Assembly: GCA_963210315.1 (NCBI GenBank)
Contig: OY723264.1
Coordinates: forward strand, 2,170,001 to 2,234,000
Source of the DNA: Rhynchopus euleeides
Lineage: Eukaryota > Euglenozoa > Diplonemea > Diplonemida > Diplonemidae
Direction: 5' to 3'
DNA: 64,000 nt
The position numbers and the translations under genes are program-made. Shown here one piece after another: positions 32,901-43,500 of this stretch. The notes under the pieces are model-generated. The model ran no database searches, was not told the DNA's origin, and saw only the letters and a program-made list of their open reading frames with translations. The number at the start of each line of letters is the position of its first letter. Within the stretch, counting starts at the first letter, position 1.

Positions 32901-35900
32901 GGCGCCAACCTCGCACCACCCCGCGAACAGCAGAAGCGCGCACAGTGGTACCAAGAGAGCGCCACACTGCCTTCAGCATCAACGCTGGCCCTCAGCGAGA
33001 CGCAGCCAGATGTGGACACGCAGGAGTGGTGGAAGCAGCAGCCCTACATCGACGACTGGCAGAACAACGGTACTCAGTGGTGTGCTGCCACAGAGGATGC
33101 CGCACGCTCTGACAACACTATGCACGCACCACGCAAGGAGCAGCGCAAGCGTAAACGGTGGTACAAAGAGTGTGTGGCAGAATCCTTCACGCGCGAGAGG
33201 CGCACATCTGGGGCAGACGACACTGTGTGGTGGAAGCAGCAGCCTTACATCAACGACTGGCACAGCAACGGCACGAGGTGGTGTGCTGCCACAGAGGATG
33301 CCGCACGCTCGGGAGACGGCACCGACCTCGCACCACCCCGCGAACAGCAGGAGCGTTCACAGTGGTACCAAGAGAGCGCCACACTGCCTTCAGTATCGAT
33401 GCTGGCCCTCAGCGAGACACAGCCAGACGTGGACACGCAGGAGTGGTGGAAGCAGCAACATTACATCGACGACTGGCAGAACAACGGTACCCAGTGGTGT
33501 GCTGCCACAGAGGATGCCGCACGCTCGGGAGACGGCGCCAACCTCGCACCACCCCGCGAACAGCAGAAGCGCGCACAGTGGTACCAAGATACCACCACAC
33601 TGCCTTCAGCATCCGTTTTGACCCTCAGCAAGACGCAGCCAGACGTTGACACGCAGGAGTGGTGGAAGCAGCAGCCCTACATCGACGACTGGCAGAACAA
33701 CGGTACTCAGTGGTGTGCTGCCACAGAGGATGCCGCACGCTCTGACAACACTATCCGCGCACCACGCAAGGAGCAGCGCAAGCGTAAACGGTGGTACAAG
33801 GAGTGTGTGGCAGAACCCTTCACGCGCGAGAGGCGCACATCTGAGGCGGACGACACTGTGTGGTGGAAGCAGCAGCCTTACATCAACGATTGGCACAGCA
33901 ACGGCACGAGGTGGTGTGCTGCCACAGAGGGTGCCGCACACTTGGGAGACGGCACCGACCTTGCACCACCCCGCGAACAGCAGGAGCGTTCACAGTGGTA
34001 CCAAGAGAGCGCCACACTGCCTTCAGTATCGATGCTGGCCCTCAGCGAGACACAGCCAGATGTGGACACGCAGGAGTGGTGGAAGCAGCAACATTACATC
34101 GACGACTGGCAGAACAACGGTACCCAGTGGTGTGCTGCCACAGAGGATGCCGCACACTCTAACAACACTATGCACGCACCACGCAAGGAGCAGCGCAAGC
34201 GTAAACGGTGGTACAAAGAGTGTGTGGCAGAACCCTTCTCGCGCGAGAGGCGCACATCTGAGGCGGACGACACTGTGTGGTGGAAGCAGCAGCCTTACAT
34301 CAACGATTGGCAGAACAACGGCACGAGGTGGTGTGCTGCCACGGAGGCCGCCGCACGCTCGGACAACACTACGCACGCACCACCTCAGGAGCAGCGCAAT
34401 CGTGCACGGTGGTACCGAGAGTGTGTGGCAGAACCCTTCACGCGCGAGAGGCGCACGTCTGATGCGGACGACACTGTGTGGTGGAAGCAGCAGCCTTACA
34501 TCGCCGACTGGCAGAACAACGGGACTCTGTGGTGTGCTTCTACAGAGGCCGCCGCACGCTCGGGAGACGGCGCCAACCTCGCACCACCCCGCGAACAGCA
34601 GAAGCGCGCACAGTGGTACCAAGAGAGCGCCACACTGCCTTCAGCATCAACGCTGGCCCTCAGCGAGACGCAGCCAGATGTGGACACGCAGGAGTGGTGG
34701 AAGCAGCAGCCCTACATCGACGACTGGCAGAACAACGGGACTCTGTGGTGTGCTGCCACAGAGGATGCCGCACGCTCTGACAACACTATGCACGCACCAC
34801 GCAAGGAGCAGCGCAAGCGTAAACGGTGGTACAAAGAGTGTGTGGCGGAACCGCTGGTCCAGTCGCGCGAGAGGCACACGTCTGAGGCGGACGACACTGT
34901 GTGGTGGAAGCAGCAGCCCTACATCGACGACTGGCAGAACAACGGCACGAGGTGGTGTGCTGCCACAGAGGATGCCGCACACTCTGACAACACTATCCGC
35001 GCACCACACAAGGAGCAGCGCAAGCGGGCACAGTGGTACAAAGAGCACACCACCGTTCCTTCGGTATCTGCCCTGGAAGTCAGCGACACACAGCCAGACA
35101 TGGGCGCGCAGGAGTGGTGGAAGCAGCAGCCTTACCTCGACGACTGGCACAGCAACGGCACGAGGTGGTGTGCTGCCACAGAGGATGCCGCACGCTCGGG
35201 AGACGGCACCGACCTCGCACCACCCCGCGAACAGCAGGAGCGTTCACAGTGGTACCAAGAGAGCGCCACACTGCCTTCAGTATCGATGCTGGCCCTTAGC
35301 GAGACACAGCCAGGCGTGGACACGCAGGAGTGGTGGAAGCAGCAGCCCTACATCGACGACTGGCAGAACAACGGGACTCAGTGGTGTGCTGCCACAGAGG
35401 ATGCCGCACGCTCGGGAGACGGCGCCAACCTCGCACCACCCCGCGAACAGCAGAAGCGCGCACAGTGGTACCAAGAGAGCGCCACACTGCCTTCGGCATC
35501 CGTGCTGGCCCTCAGCGACACGCAGCCAGACGCGGACACACAACAGTGGTGGATGCAACCCCCCTACACGGCAGACTGGAAGCACGGCGGCACCATGTGG
35601 TCCGCCCCCACCGAACACGCCGCACGCTCCTCCGGGGACGACCGCCTTGCCTCTGCCGACGAGCTGCGCCGCAGGGAGAGCTGGTACGCGAAGTCCAACA
35701 GCGGCGGCAGCGACTCCGACAGCCCCTTCCAGCCGACCCTCCGCCACGCCGCCCCGCTGGCACCCCCGCCCGCCTCGCCCGACGCAAACACCCTCAGCGC
35801 CGCACCCGCCGGCACGCCCCTCTGGCAGCAGGGCACAGCCTCCTCCCCGCCCGGCAGCCCCCCCGCCAGCGCCGCCGCTGAGGACCCGGTGCTGCTCTCC

Positions 35901-38900
35901 ACGCCCTCGCTGAGCCGGACAACCTTTGGCATGCCCTCCGCCTCCACACACACGCTGGGGGAGCCGGACCCGCTCGGCCCGCCACACCAGGCCTCCGCCT
36001 CCGCCTCCGCGCCCGGCGATACGACGTGCCTCATCGAGAGCGTGATGAACTCCGTCCTCTCCGAGACGGACCGCTCCCCCTCCTCGCCGTGCGTCAACAG
36101 CAGGGGAACCCTCGGCACCACCGACGGCGCCACAACCCCTGTGGAGGTGGGGTCGGATCCATCCCTCGCATCCACGGCTCCATGGCAGGTTGCGCACCTC
36201 CCACCCCACCTCGGGGAGAAGGGCTCGGGGTACGCCCTCTCGCGCTCCACAGAGGCTGTCCCGGCCTTCGGGGCCATCTTAGAAACCCTGTGGCGTGCGA
36301 AGGGCATCACCGTGCTGCAGGAGCAGCTGCAGAACCTGCAGGCACCCCCAGGTGCCCCGACCCAATCCATTTTGCTCCGCCTCCGCGATGCAGCGCTGGG
36401 GCTCAGAGAGGCGCATGGCAGCCGCTACCCCCACCTTTGCCTGATAGAGCTGTTGGTGTTGCATATCTACACCCTGGCTGCACCGGATGTCGATGCGCTG
36501 ATGGGGTTCCCCTCCGTGCCGGTGTATGGTGTTTCTGCAGAGGAGAAGGAGGGCTGGGATGCATACACCGCAGCCAATCCCGCAGCCTTCCGCGAGGCAA
36601 ACTGGAGCATGCGCGCCTCGATGGAGGCAACGGAGAGCGTCGACGGCGCAGCCGTCGACACCGATCCGGGCATCCCCTGCTGGGGGGCCCTGCGGAGGTG
36701 GGTGAAGCTGAATGTCCTGCTGATGGCGGTGGCCTGCAGCACCCGCCCCGCCCTGCCTGGGGTTGGCGGGTCTGGGGAAGGCGAGGTTTTCCGCGGTGTG
36801 GCGCATCTCCCGGAGGAGGCGGTGCGGCGGCACGAAGATCTATCCCCCCGGGATCCCCTCTGCTGGGCGTCCCTCTCGTCGTGCTCCGCCGACCCGGCGG
36901 TGTCGACGGGGTACCTCACTGGGGAGGCGGTGAACGCGCTCCACCCCGTCTGCCCGGGGGGGACCCGGTCCGCCTCCGCCTCGCAGGACACCGCGATCCA
37001 GCTCGGGGGGTCGGACCCCCCGGGATCCATCCTCTTCACCGTGTCGGGGGTTTCCCTCGGCGTGCCCCTCGCGCCGCTCAGCAGATACCCTGCAGAGAAG
37101 GAGGTTCTTCTCCCCGCCCTAGCAGAGCTCGAGGTGGAGGCGTCTCCAATGGGCTCGCCTGTGTTGGACAAGACCCAGGAGGGGAGGTTCCGCGAGGTGG
37201 GGCTGCGCATGGTGGGGTCGCTCGGGAGGACCGAGCTGGCGCAGCTGTGCCTCGACGCGCGAGAGGAGGCGCGGGTTACCTCCGAATGGCTGGAGGGGCT
37301 GTCGGAGGACCCGGAGGGGGTCCATTCTGCAGGAGGGGTGACGCGGCACACCTTGTATGGGCATACCGCGACGCACTGCGGAGCATCGGAGGTGGTCTCT
37401 GCGGCTGCTCAGAAGGGGGTTGACACCACCACCGCCACCACGCGTCGCGCAACGTCCTCCGCCGAGGTGGAGGAGAGGGGCGGCTTGCACCCAGGAGGCG
37501 CGTCGGGATCCTTTTCTGGAAAAGACTCGCGGCACACCTCCAGCCTGGAGCAGGAGCAGCAGCACCGCCACCAACACCACCAAGACTCGTGGGATACCTC
37601 TAGCCTGGAGCAGGAGCAGCACCGCCGCCGCCAGCACCACCAAGACTCGTGGGAGGCCTCTAGTCTGGAGCAGCAGCACCGCCACCAGCACTACCAAGAG
37701 CAGCAGGAGGAGGCAGGCGGGGTGCGTGTGTTGGTGTCTCCCCCGTCAGATCCCCCCGGGGGTGCGCTGGGGGTCAGCCTGGAGGCCGACGGGGGGGTCG
37801 GTCTGACGGGGGAGTGGAGCGAAGGGGGCGAGATGGAGGAGGGGAGCCAGCAGGAGGAGGAAGGGGAAGGGGGCTGGGGGGATCGGAGTGGCGGGGAGGA
37901 GGGGAGCCTGACCCCGCGGAGCGTGGTGTGCGACAGCAGATACAGGGAGGGGTGTGAGGAGCCGGGTTCCGACGCCGAGGGGGAGGGGAATTGGAGGCTC
38001 ACGCAGACCTGCGACAGCGGGTCTGACGTGGGTGGTGGCCCGGCTGTTTCCGACCCACCCCGCCGCGGGTTTGGTTATGCTGGCGGGTTGCCCCGCGAGG
38101 GAGGGGGAGGTGGAGGGGGCACCGCCCCCTCCACCTTCTCCATCCCGCTCTCCGCCGTCCGGCGCGGGTTCCGCGAGTCGTGGCTCGACCCATCCCACCA
38201 GGGGGCTGAGTTCCGCGCCACTCTTATGGCATCCGACACCCTGGTCCGGCCGGACCATCCCGGAAGCTTCAAAGAGTTTGCGACTAGCCTCTTCACAGGC
38301 ATCCACATGCAGGGCTCCCTCCTCTTTGACACCCCGGAGGCGGATGATGGTGGGGGTGGGAATGGAAACCCCTCCGACACCCCCGCCACGCCTGGGGCAC
38401 CCCCTCCCGCGAGTCACATCCCGGAGGCTGGGGGGAGCGGCCCGCATCTCCCGACCGCCCCGCCACAGGAGGGGGTCAGCCTGCAGCACCTCCCCTTTGG
38501 GGAGCCGTCTTCCGCCCCGGCGTCACTCGCGAGGCAGACTCCGCCGCCGCTGCTGCCCCCTGGGGCCTCTGCGGAGCACTCCAAAGCGGCGCAGGTTTGG
38601 ATGTCCTCCCACCTCGCCGGGGTGGAGATCACCGCACAGACAAGGGAAGGGTCGCTATCCCCCCGCCAGGGGTGCTCCGCAGGGGAATCCCCCGGAGGAG
38701 AGGCACAGCCGCCAAAACTCTGCTGCACAGATGAATACCTCCTTGCGTCGCATGTGGTGGGGAGGCTGTCCTCTCTGGCGGAGAGCTGCGCGCCGCTCAA
38801 CATGCCCGAGGGGATGTCGCAGGCTCTCACCGAAACATACTCCTGGAAGAAGGCGGAGTTTGCGGAGCGCGGCGCGGCGGCGAGGGAGGGGGTGCAAACC

Positions 38901-40886
38901 ACTGCGGCTGCCGCATCCTCCGCCTCGACACGCGGAGGGGTCGGGGTAGCGCTCCGGCAGGACACATTCCTCACCGCAGAGGAGGCGTCATATGGCTGTG
39001 ACTACGGCATCCTTGACAGCGACGGGTTGGGGCGGAAGGACTTCGAATGGCAGTCCCCCCTGCAGTACCTCCTCGACACCTACGCGGTGACGATGGACGC
39101 GGGGGAGGGGCGCCGCACCTCCCGGAGCAGGGCAGCCTCCATGACCCCCACCCTTTGCTCCGACGCCATGCCCTACGTCCTCTCCTCCACAGGGCCCGAC
39201 CCCACGCAGGACCTGCTCCTCCGAGAGGAGGCGGCGCCCCTCCAGCAGCAAACCCCCCCACGCCGCGGCGACATCTACGCCCTTTTCTGGATCTCCCTGG
39301 TTACATCCGACTCCCCTTCAGCCTCGGGGGGAAAACGCCCCGCAGGCCCCACGCTCTTCGCCGAGGTCGTCGCGGTGCTCGGGGAGGGGATGGGTGACTG
39401 TGCCGCGGTGCCATATGCCCAGAGCAGGGCATCTGTCTGGTTTGCCGGCATGCCCTTCTTCCGCCCGGCTTTCATCCACTCCGTCCTGCGGCACAGCCGG
39501 GTGTGGTTTGAAAGGGTCACCTCTGCGATGACACCCTTCCTCGGGAGCGCAAAGTATAGCCCCCAGCTCGGCTCCGCCTTTGTGGCAGCCCTCGTCGAGG
39601 CACAGCATTGGCATTACTTTGCGCTTCTCCTCCTCTGCGCAGCTGCGGATCCATCAAAAGGGGAGGAGTCGCTCCGTGCCTTGAGGTGGTGCATCCACCT
39701 CGCCCGCGCCGTCGCCGCCGTCGTGCGTGATGGGGATGACGCGACACTCCACACGCTCTACACCTCCCGGGCCCCCTATCTCTTCCTCGCAGCCTCCACC
39801 CTCTACGCCGTCTTCGAGGCGCGCAACCCCGACCAGGCGTTCCCCACCGACACCGCGGGGGTCCCGCGCCGCCGCCCCCACGCCGGCGCCGCCCCGCCCC
39901 CCCCCTCCCGCGCCATCACCCTCTGCGACGCCTTCTCCGCCCTGATGTACTGCTTCGCAAAGGACCCCCGCTGCGGATCCATGCTGGTTTCGGGCCCCAC
40001 ATTCACCCCCCTCTTTGCCTCCTTCTCCCTCAAGGTCCTGCGGGGCATGGGCTACGTCGCGGGGGGCGGGGGGCGTGGCAGCGGCGGCAATGCCCTCTAC
40101 GCATCAGACTCCCCTATCCCTCCCGAGAGGGCCCACGCGGTGATGTGCATCCTGAAGGCGATGGAGAGGCTGCTCCTCTACAGGGGGGAGCATGGGCTGT
40201 GCCGGCTCGCGGCGTTCATCCAGCAGCACCACCTCCTGCGGGTGCTGCGGGGTGTCGGAGTGGGTCGGACGATGCACCGCCTGGTGTGCCTGCGCCTGCT
40301 CTGCTATGGGTATGCCCTGTATGAAGGCGAGTCGGAGTTCCTCGCGGTGTGTCGGGCCGTGCCGGGGGAGCTGGCCCACCCGACGCCGCAGATTGTGGCG
40401 GAGGTGGGGTGCGCCCTCGGGGTTCTCCTGCAGCGCCACGGCGGGCAGGCCCCGGTGTCCCTCGCCCTCATCGAGGGAGGTGTTGCAGAGAGGCTGGTGG
40501 CGTTCGCTCTGTATACCCCGGCGCTGCGCCCCTCCGCCCTGAAGGCTCTGTCGCAGCTAGCGCGTGCCTCCTCCCTCGCCTGTGAGGTGATAGGGGATGT
40601 GCTGTCGGGGCATGGCGTGGATGCGCGCTGCGCCTTCCTGCCGCTGTGCCTTGCGGGTGACATGCGTGGCTTGGTGCAGCTGGTGGCGGGGTGGGTGCCC
40701 AGCGGCGCGCTGCCCCGCCGCCCGGCGGAGCGGGTGGTGAAGGAGGCGGCGAAGCCGCGCATCGCACCGCCGCCGCTCCCTGCAAGCGCTGTTGCAGGGC
40801 AGGGGCTCTTCCTCCCGGAGAAGCCGGTCAGGCGGGCATCCCCCTCGCCCCCGGCGAGCCATTTCCTGCAGGCTGTTGAAGGTTGA
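29973..40886 (+). CDS. Giant protein with ~18 Trp-rich tandem repeats
   Basis: One uninterrupted 3,637-residue frame; I do not recognise the family. Residues about 30-420 look ordered, broken by a Gly run (about 210-223). Residues about 669-1909 are a tandem array of about 18 units of 67-72 residues. Each has WWKQQPYIDDW, then NGTxWCAATEDAA, then a basic EQxxRxxWY segment. Two linker types follow (YKECVAEPF..RERRTS or YQESATLPS..LALSETQPD). A Ser/Pro-rich region follows, with a second small array of about 22-residue His/Gln-rich units (SLEQEQ.. near 2520-2580). From about 2950 to the end the sequence is helical and ARM/HEAT-like in texture, ending in a Pro-rich tail. No signal peptide or membrane segment is seen, so it is probably cytoplasmic or cytoskeletal. 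The long open frame and sustained codon bias make it a real gene. Hidden introns are possible. Confidence 0.75.
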   Translation: MTDRPPPSPQKHGSWTASKSMSRSATSSGRARVTGVLQDLLTSSMQRFVRVRHRSDDALEYEATGVETTPRSVASSVGLHAGSTAILRSAAEDFLASGKAMEPGTPMHRAMQDIFELLRLFDEPLPVITYHRQNRVFDHLSFNVLDVRLDPLASPLLESFGSPNTPGVTAFSTEALPGCISRTAGDDAQCITEVLVCIHVLCVRDAKPSGGGGGGGGGGGGGIDSSLQQRAEKALGWEWCFRPLRLKPGENVKVAKALYRGLLDVLMRRFNQRLLGIEGMKPQGNLHDLCSSVSLLCHNRSWLSNAAARYLQTQGKAVSDPPAGCYEKDDLVLGKATIDKIRRASTAQLVSEVVVSAWPQEEEARKQALSSEDRAAGDLQAFKDTTCREDQRLVHIFDTSIAADITLPEQSDLLGLDGGSLVFATVGRRGRYIDVLAEMSFRDVHEETSQLDASARQHSASAAEVASEGDGVSRMGSSQVSLVMPGAPPPSQSNPMESAFGAPRRASESASPEAVVPEGPDGRSVWGGELKLDSSWMQGSLSRRSGGSSRDDEAPAQRSKRTRSVSRGSNPIQEMFAGSQMSRPSTLQHSSTQMSPWSEVAAQTHDDGMLRAAAEPDGGGSHARKLFQSGATDAGCGPDVAASLRPEEERRTRSCGTDPEGAAAPKSEWWMQGERIEDWLAGGTSWCGATSQQGSGAAAPAEQRRRWRWYEEVGVGAPRAAVLQSDASLRLSSTQPATEWWMQQPYVANWQRNGGRWCAATEEGAQGGEDGVAAPPQEQQKRGQWYKECMAEPFLRERRTSEADDTVWWKQQPYINDWQNNGTRWCAATEDAAHLGDGTDLAPPREQQERSQWYQESATLPSVSMLALSETQPDVDTQEWWKQQPYIDDWQNNGTQWCAATEDAARSDNTMHAPRKEQRKRKRWYKECVAEPFMRERRTSEGDDTVWWKQQPYIADWQNNGTQWCAATEDAARSGDGANLAPPREQQKRAQWYQESATLPSASTLALSETQPDVDTQEWWKQQPYIDDWQNNGTQWCAATEDAARSDNTMHAPRKEQRKRKRWYKECVAESFTRERRTSGADDTVWWKQQPYINDWHSNGTRWCAATEDAARSGDGTDLAPPREQQERSQWYQESATLPSVSMLALSETQPDVDTQEWWKQQHYIDDWQNNGTQWCAATEDAARSGDGANLAPPREQQKRAQWYQDTTTLPSASVLTLSKTQPDVDTQEWWKQQPYIDDWQNNGTQWCAATEDAARSDNTIRAPRKEQRKRKRWYKECVAEPFTRERRTSEADDTVWWKQQPYINDWHSNGTRWCAATEGAAHLGDGTDLAPPREQQERSQWYQESATLPSVSMLALSETQPDVDTQEWWKQQHYIDDWQNNGTQWCAATEDAAHSNNTMHAPRKEQRKRKRWYKECVAEPFSRERRTSEADDTVWWKQQPYINDWQNNGTRWCAATEAAARSDNTTHAPPQEQRNRARWYRECVAEPFTRERRTSDADDTVWWKQQPYIADWQNNGTLWCASTEAAARSGDGANLAPPREQQKRAQWYQESATLPSASTLALSETQPDVDTQEWWKQQPYIDDWQNNGTLWCAATEDAARSDNTMHAPRKEQRKRKRWYKECVAEPLVQSRERHTSEADDTVWWKQQPYIDDWQNNGTRWCAATEDAAHSDNTIRAPHKEQRKRAQWYKEHTTVPSVSALEVSDTQPDMGAQEWWKQQPYLDDWHSNGTRWCAATEDAARSGDGTDLAPPREQQERSQWYQESATLPSVSMLALSETQPGVDTQEWWKQQPYIDDWQNNGTQWCAATEDAARSGDGANLAPPREQQKRAQWYQESATLPSASVLALSDTQPDADTQQWWMQPPYTADWKHGGTMWSAPTEHAARSSGDDRLASADELRRRESWYAKSNSGGSDSDSPFQPTLRHAAPLAPPPASPDANTLSAAPAGTPLWQQGTASSPPGSPPASAAAEDPVLLSTPSLSRTTFGMPSASTHTLGEPDPLGPPHQASASASAPGDTTCLIESVMNSVLSETDRSPSSPCVNSRGTLGTTDGATTPVEVGSDPSLASTAPWQVAHLPPHLGEKGSGYALSRSTEAVPAFGAILETLWRAKGITVLQEQLQNLQAPPGAPTQSILLRLRDAALGLREAHGSRYPHLCLIELLVLHIYTLAAPDVDALMGFPSVPVYGVSAEEKEGWDAYTAANPAAFREANWSMRASMEATESVDGAAVDTDPGIPCWGALRRWVKLNVLLMAVACSTRPALPGVGGSGEGEVFRGVAHLPEEAVRRHEDLSPRDPLCWASLSSCSADPAVSTGYLTGEAVNALHPVCPGGTRSASASQDTAIQLGGSDPPGSILFTVSGVSLGVPLAPLSRYPAEKEVLLPALAELEVEASPMGSPVLDKTQEGRFREVGLRMVGSLGRTELAQLCLDAREEARVTSEWLEGLSEDPEGVHSAGGVTRHTLYGHTATHCGASEVVSAAAQKGVDTTTATTRRATSSAEVEERGGLHPGGASGSFSGKDSRHTSSLEQEQQHRHQHHQDSWDTSSLEQEQHRRRQHHQDSWEASSLEQQHRHQHYQEQQEEAGGVRVLVSPPSDPPGGALGVSLEADGGVGLTGEWSEGGEMEEGSQQEEEGEGGWGDRSGGEEGSLTPRSVVCDSRYREGCEEPGSDAEGEGNWRLTQTCDSGSDVGGGPAVSDPPRRGFGYAGGLPREGGGGGGGTAPSTFSIPLSAVRRGFRESWLDPSHQGAEFRATLMASDTLVRPDHPGSFKEFATSLFTGIHMQGSLLFDTPEADDGGGGNGNPSDTPATPGAPPPASHIPEAGGSGPHLPTAPPQEGVSLQHLPFGEPSSAPASLARQTPPPLLPPGASAEHSKAAQVWMSSHLAGVEITAQTREGSLSPRQGCSAGESPGGEAQPPKLCCTDEYLLASHVVGRLSSLAESCAPLNMPEGMSQALTETYSWKKAEFAERGAAAREGVQTTAAAASSASTRGGVGVALRQDTFLTAEEASYGCDYGILDSDGLGRKDFEWQSPLQYLLDTYAVTMDAGEGRRTSRSRAASMTPTLCSDAMPYVLSSTGPDPTQDLLLREEAAPLQQQTPPRRGDIYALFWISLVTSDSPSASGGKRPAGPTLFAEVVAVLGEGMGDCAAVPYAQSRASVWFAGMPFFRPAFIHSVLRHSRVWFERVTSAMTPFLGSAKYSPQLGSAFVAALVEAQHWHYFALLLLCAAADPSKGEESLRALRWCIHLARAVAAVVRDGDDATLHTLYTSRAPYLFLAASTLYAVFEARNPDQAFPTDTAGVPRRRPHAGAAPPPPSRAITLCDAFSALMYCFAKDPRCGSMLVSGPTFTPLFASFSLKVLRGMGYVAGGGGRGSGGNALYASDSPIPPERAHAVMCILKAMERLLLYRGEHGLCRLAAFIQQHHLLRVLRGVGVGRTMHRLVCLRLLCYGYALYEGESEFLAVCRAVPGELAHPTPQIVAEVGCALGVLLQRHGGQAPVSLALIEGGVAERLVAFALYTPALRPSALKALSQLARASSLACEVIGDVLSGHGVDARCAFLPLCLAGDMRGLVQLVAGWVPSGALPRRPAERVVKEAAKPRIAPPPLPASAVAGQGLFLPEKPVRRASPSPPASHFLQAVEG
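31972..35700 (+). repeat. Tandem array of ~210-bp coding repeats
   Basis: TGGTGGAAGCAGCAGCC recurs about every 201-216 bases, with about 18 starts from 31978 to 35546. The inner units are nearly identical in DNA; the first two and the last are diverged. The pattern indicates recent expansion or gene conversion. Confidence 0.9.
37525..37710 (+). repeat. Short ~66-bp coding tandem repeat
   Basis: Three units of a CTGGAGCAG..CAGCACCGCC..CACCACCAAGACTC pattern encode His/Gln-rich repeats in the giant protein. Confidence 0.75.
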
Positions 40887-43442
40887 GGTTGAGGGGGGAA
40901 GGGTGTGTGTCAACGCGCATCGAAAGAAACGGAAGAAAGAGGTGCAGTGAACCGAGCGCAGTGACACGTGCACTTTGAATGAACAACCTGAACAAACTAT
41001 TCCTAGCACTTTCTCTCGCGGCCCTCTGGTGAAAAGAGGGGTGTATGCGGTTGCTATAGTTTGCTTGTTTGCTTGCTTTTCCCCCATTCCCCTTGGAATT
41101 TAACCGTTTTTCAGTCTTCTCCACCGCAACTTTTCTTTGCTGTTGTGAACGAATCCGAGAGTGAGGTTTGTAGTGTGCGAAAAAAAAGGCAAAATCACAT
41201 CCACACGGTGCAGCCCCAGAAAAGAAATATCGTCGGGCTGTCGGCCCCCCCTGCTGCACAACATCTGGACCACCTCCTCCCCACCACGCATTGCCCCACA
41301 CACGCCCTGTCGTTGCGTCACCGCTTGTCTCTTGTGCCCGTCACTGGACTCCCTTTCTCTCGGCCTTTTTCGTATGATCTTTTGACTAAGCAGCTCCCAA
41401 AGGCTCTTCACAATGCCGGGGCAAGGGGCTTGCCACTCCCTGCATTGAGTCAAGCGCACAGGTGCTGCCCCTGCGCCCCCCTGTGCCAGAGAGAGAACCT
41501 TATGGCTGCTTCCCGGGAGTTAGTGTTGTCCGCTGACGCAGGCACTCATGTTATTTGGTGCCGGCAATGGCTGCAGGCTCTGCGATGCGATGCCAACTGC
41601 AGCCCTGACTCGTGCCAACAACAGAGAGAGTGTGTGTTGGAGGGGGCACAGCGCCCCCCCCCCCCCCCCCACCTCTAACAGTGCATACCATCCAACGTTT
41701 CCCCCCTCCCCCCTCTCTCTCCGCTTTCACTCTCCCCAAGGCAGCATCCCCAGCCTTTCCACAACCCACCAGACGCTGTTCCACGCTGCCCTCACTGCTG
41801 TACAGAGTGGGGGTGATGTGTGCGTGTGTGTGCTGCTCTATTTTTGCAAGTTGTAACTAAATTTAGCTGGTTTTGCCCAACACGGGGCTCCGCCGAACGT
41901 CGTAACCGCCAAACTCAGGGCAACACTGTATGAGTCTGGGTGGGGATGTGGAGGTGTTCTTCATGCTCCCTCCCCCACCTTCACCAGACGAGGCACGCGC
42001 AGGGTTTCGGCACCCGCTGCGGTGTGTTGTATCTTACACTTAGTGGAGGCCTTCGCGAGAGAGTGCCGCCTAACAATACAGGCTGCAACCTGGCAGACTT
42101 TGACACAGAGCGAAGGCATCCAGTGACTACCCCTGCACTACACATCAGCAAATCGCACGACGTGTTTGCCACACTCTATCCCTCTCCCCTCCTCAACCAA
42201 AGGGCGGTAGGCAGTTGTCAAAAGAAGCAGCACACGCAGGGGCAAGAAGCATTCTGCCAGCAACGCCTGATGGGCCCGGAGGAACCAAGGCCCCCCTCCC
42301 CCTTTCCCCACCTCGGAACCACCCCGCCCCCCCCCCCCCCCCCCAACGCATCTCTTCATTTAGTTCCCCCGACCCATAACCCCCCTTCCCTTTTTCTTGT
42401 CGTTTCTTTCCAGTTTACCTCCCCACTCCAGCCCCCCTCGCTTCTCTCCCTTTCCCTGGCCTGTTGATAGGGAAGCGTAACAACAGGGCGGATCACCCCG
42501 TGTTCCGCCCTGTTGTCCCTCTCTCCGATGCCCACTCACGTACACCCTGTGATGCAAGGTTGTTTTTATATTATACCTGCCACACGCATCTTGCCTCCTC
42601 GCCTCCCCTCCCCCCACTCCCCCACTCCCCTTCAACCATTGCTTGGAAGCAAGGGCAAAATCGTTGCTTAGAGGGGTTGTTTTGTGCGTCGCAACAATCA
42701 CATGCGCTGCGCGGTGTCAGGGGGGGGGAGAGGGGGGGATCTGCACCGCGGAGACTGCCCCTGCTCTCGTTTCCCACGCAACAATCGCAAGGTGTCAATA
42801 GTCGTGTTTCTCTTCTCCCCCCCTCCCCCTTGCCCTCTCTATAACTCACCGGGAAGTAAAGCGTCAATCACAACAACATCCCCCGCGAGAAAATTTTTGT
42901 TGAGCACTGCTCCTTCAACTCTCTCTCTCTCTCGGTTGGGACAGTCAGGACCCCAGACCATCCCATCCTATCCTCCTATAACATATTCCCAGCAGTGTTG
43001 CGAGGGAAACTTTGTTCTGTGCCACGGCACACATATCGCTGCGCACTCAGGGGTGCGAGTGAGCTGCAGGGACCCCGAGCTGAGTGCCGTGCTGCAAGCC
43101 GTTCCGACCCTGTTGTGTGTGTGCAGCGCCATGGGCACCTTGTTTGCATTTCTTCACCCCCTCCCCCCCCTCTCCCTGCCGTTTCCGGGATTCCCACAGC
43201 ACACGGCAATACAGACCAGGGCCCCTTACACCTTCCGTGTCCCTGGCCCCGTCAACAGGCCCTCAGTATCCCAGTTGAGCATGGCGACACCCTACCCCCA
43301 TAGCGTCCCTCATCCCTCACCCTGACTGAATATGCCAACGCATCTGCCGGATGACAGCATGGCACGGCACACGCCTCCACAACACACGGACGTGAAATGT
43401 CTTTTGCAGCAGTGCACACAGTGTTCACCACACCGCCTGCTC
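40887..43442. other. Intergenic spacer, 2.6 kb
   Basis: No supported gene. One clean hairpin, ACAACAGGGCGGA / TCCGCCCTGTTGT with an 11-base loop, lies at 42480-42516. C-rich homopolymers occur near 41655, 42328 and 42820. Confidence 0.5.
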
Positions 43443-43469
43443 CCTGCCACACACCCCCACACCCCACAG
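43443..43469 (+). promoter_or_regulatory. Candidate trans-splice acceptor
   Basis: CCTGCCACACACCCCCACAC then CCCACAG ends at 43469, giving a 31-base leader before the ATG at 43501. Confidence 0.45.
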
Positions 43470-43500
43470 GCCAGAGGCGAGACCCAGGGGAGGGGCCGAG

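Noticed and set aside
31936-35913. Long open frames in other phases across the Trp-rich array (561 and 755 codons)
   Set aside because: They are by-products of a repeat unit without stops in several frames. Their composition is Arg/Ser-rich and they have no independent start context.
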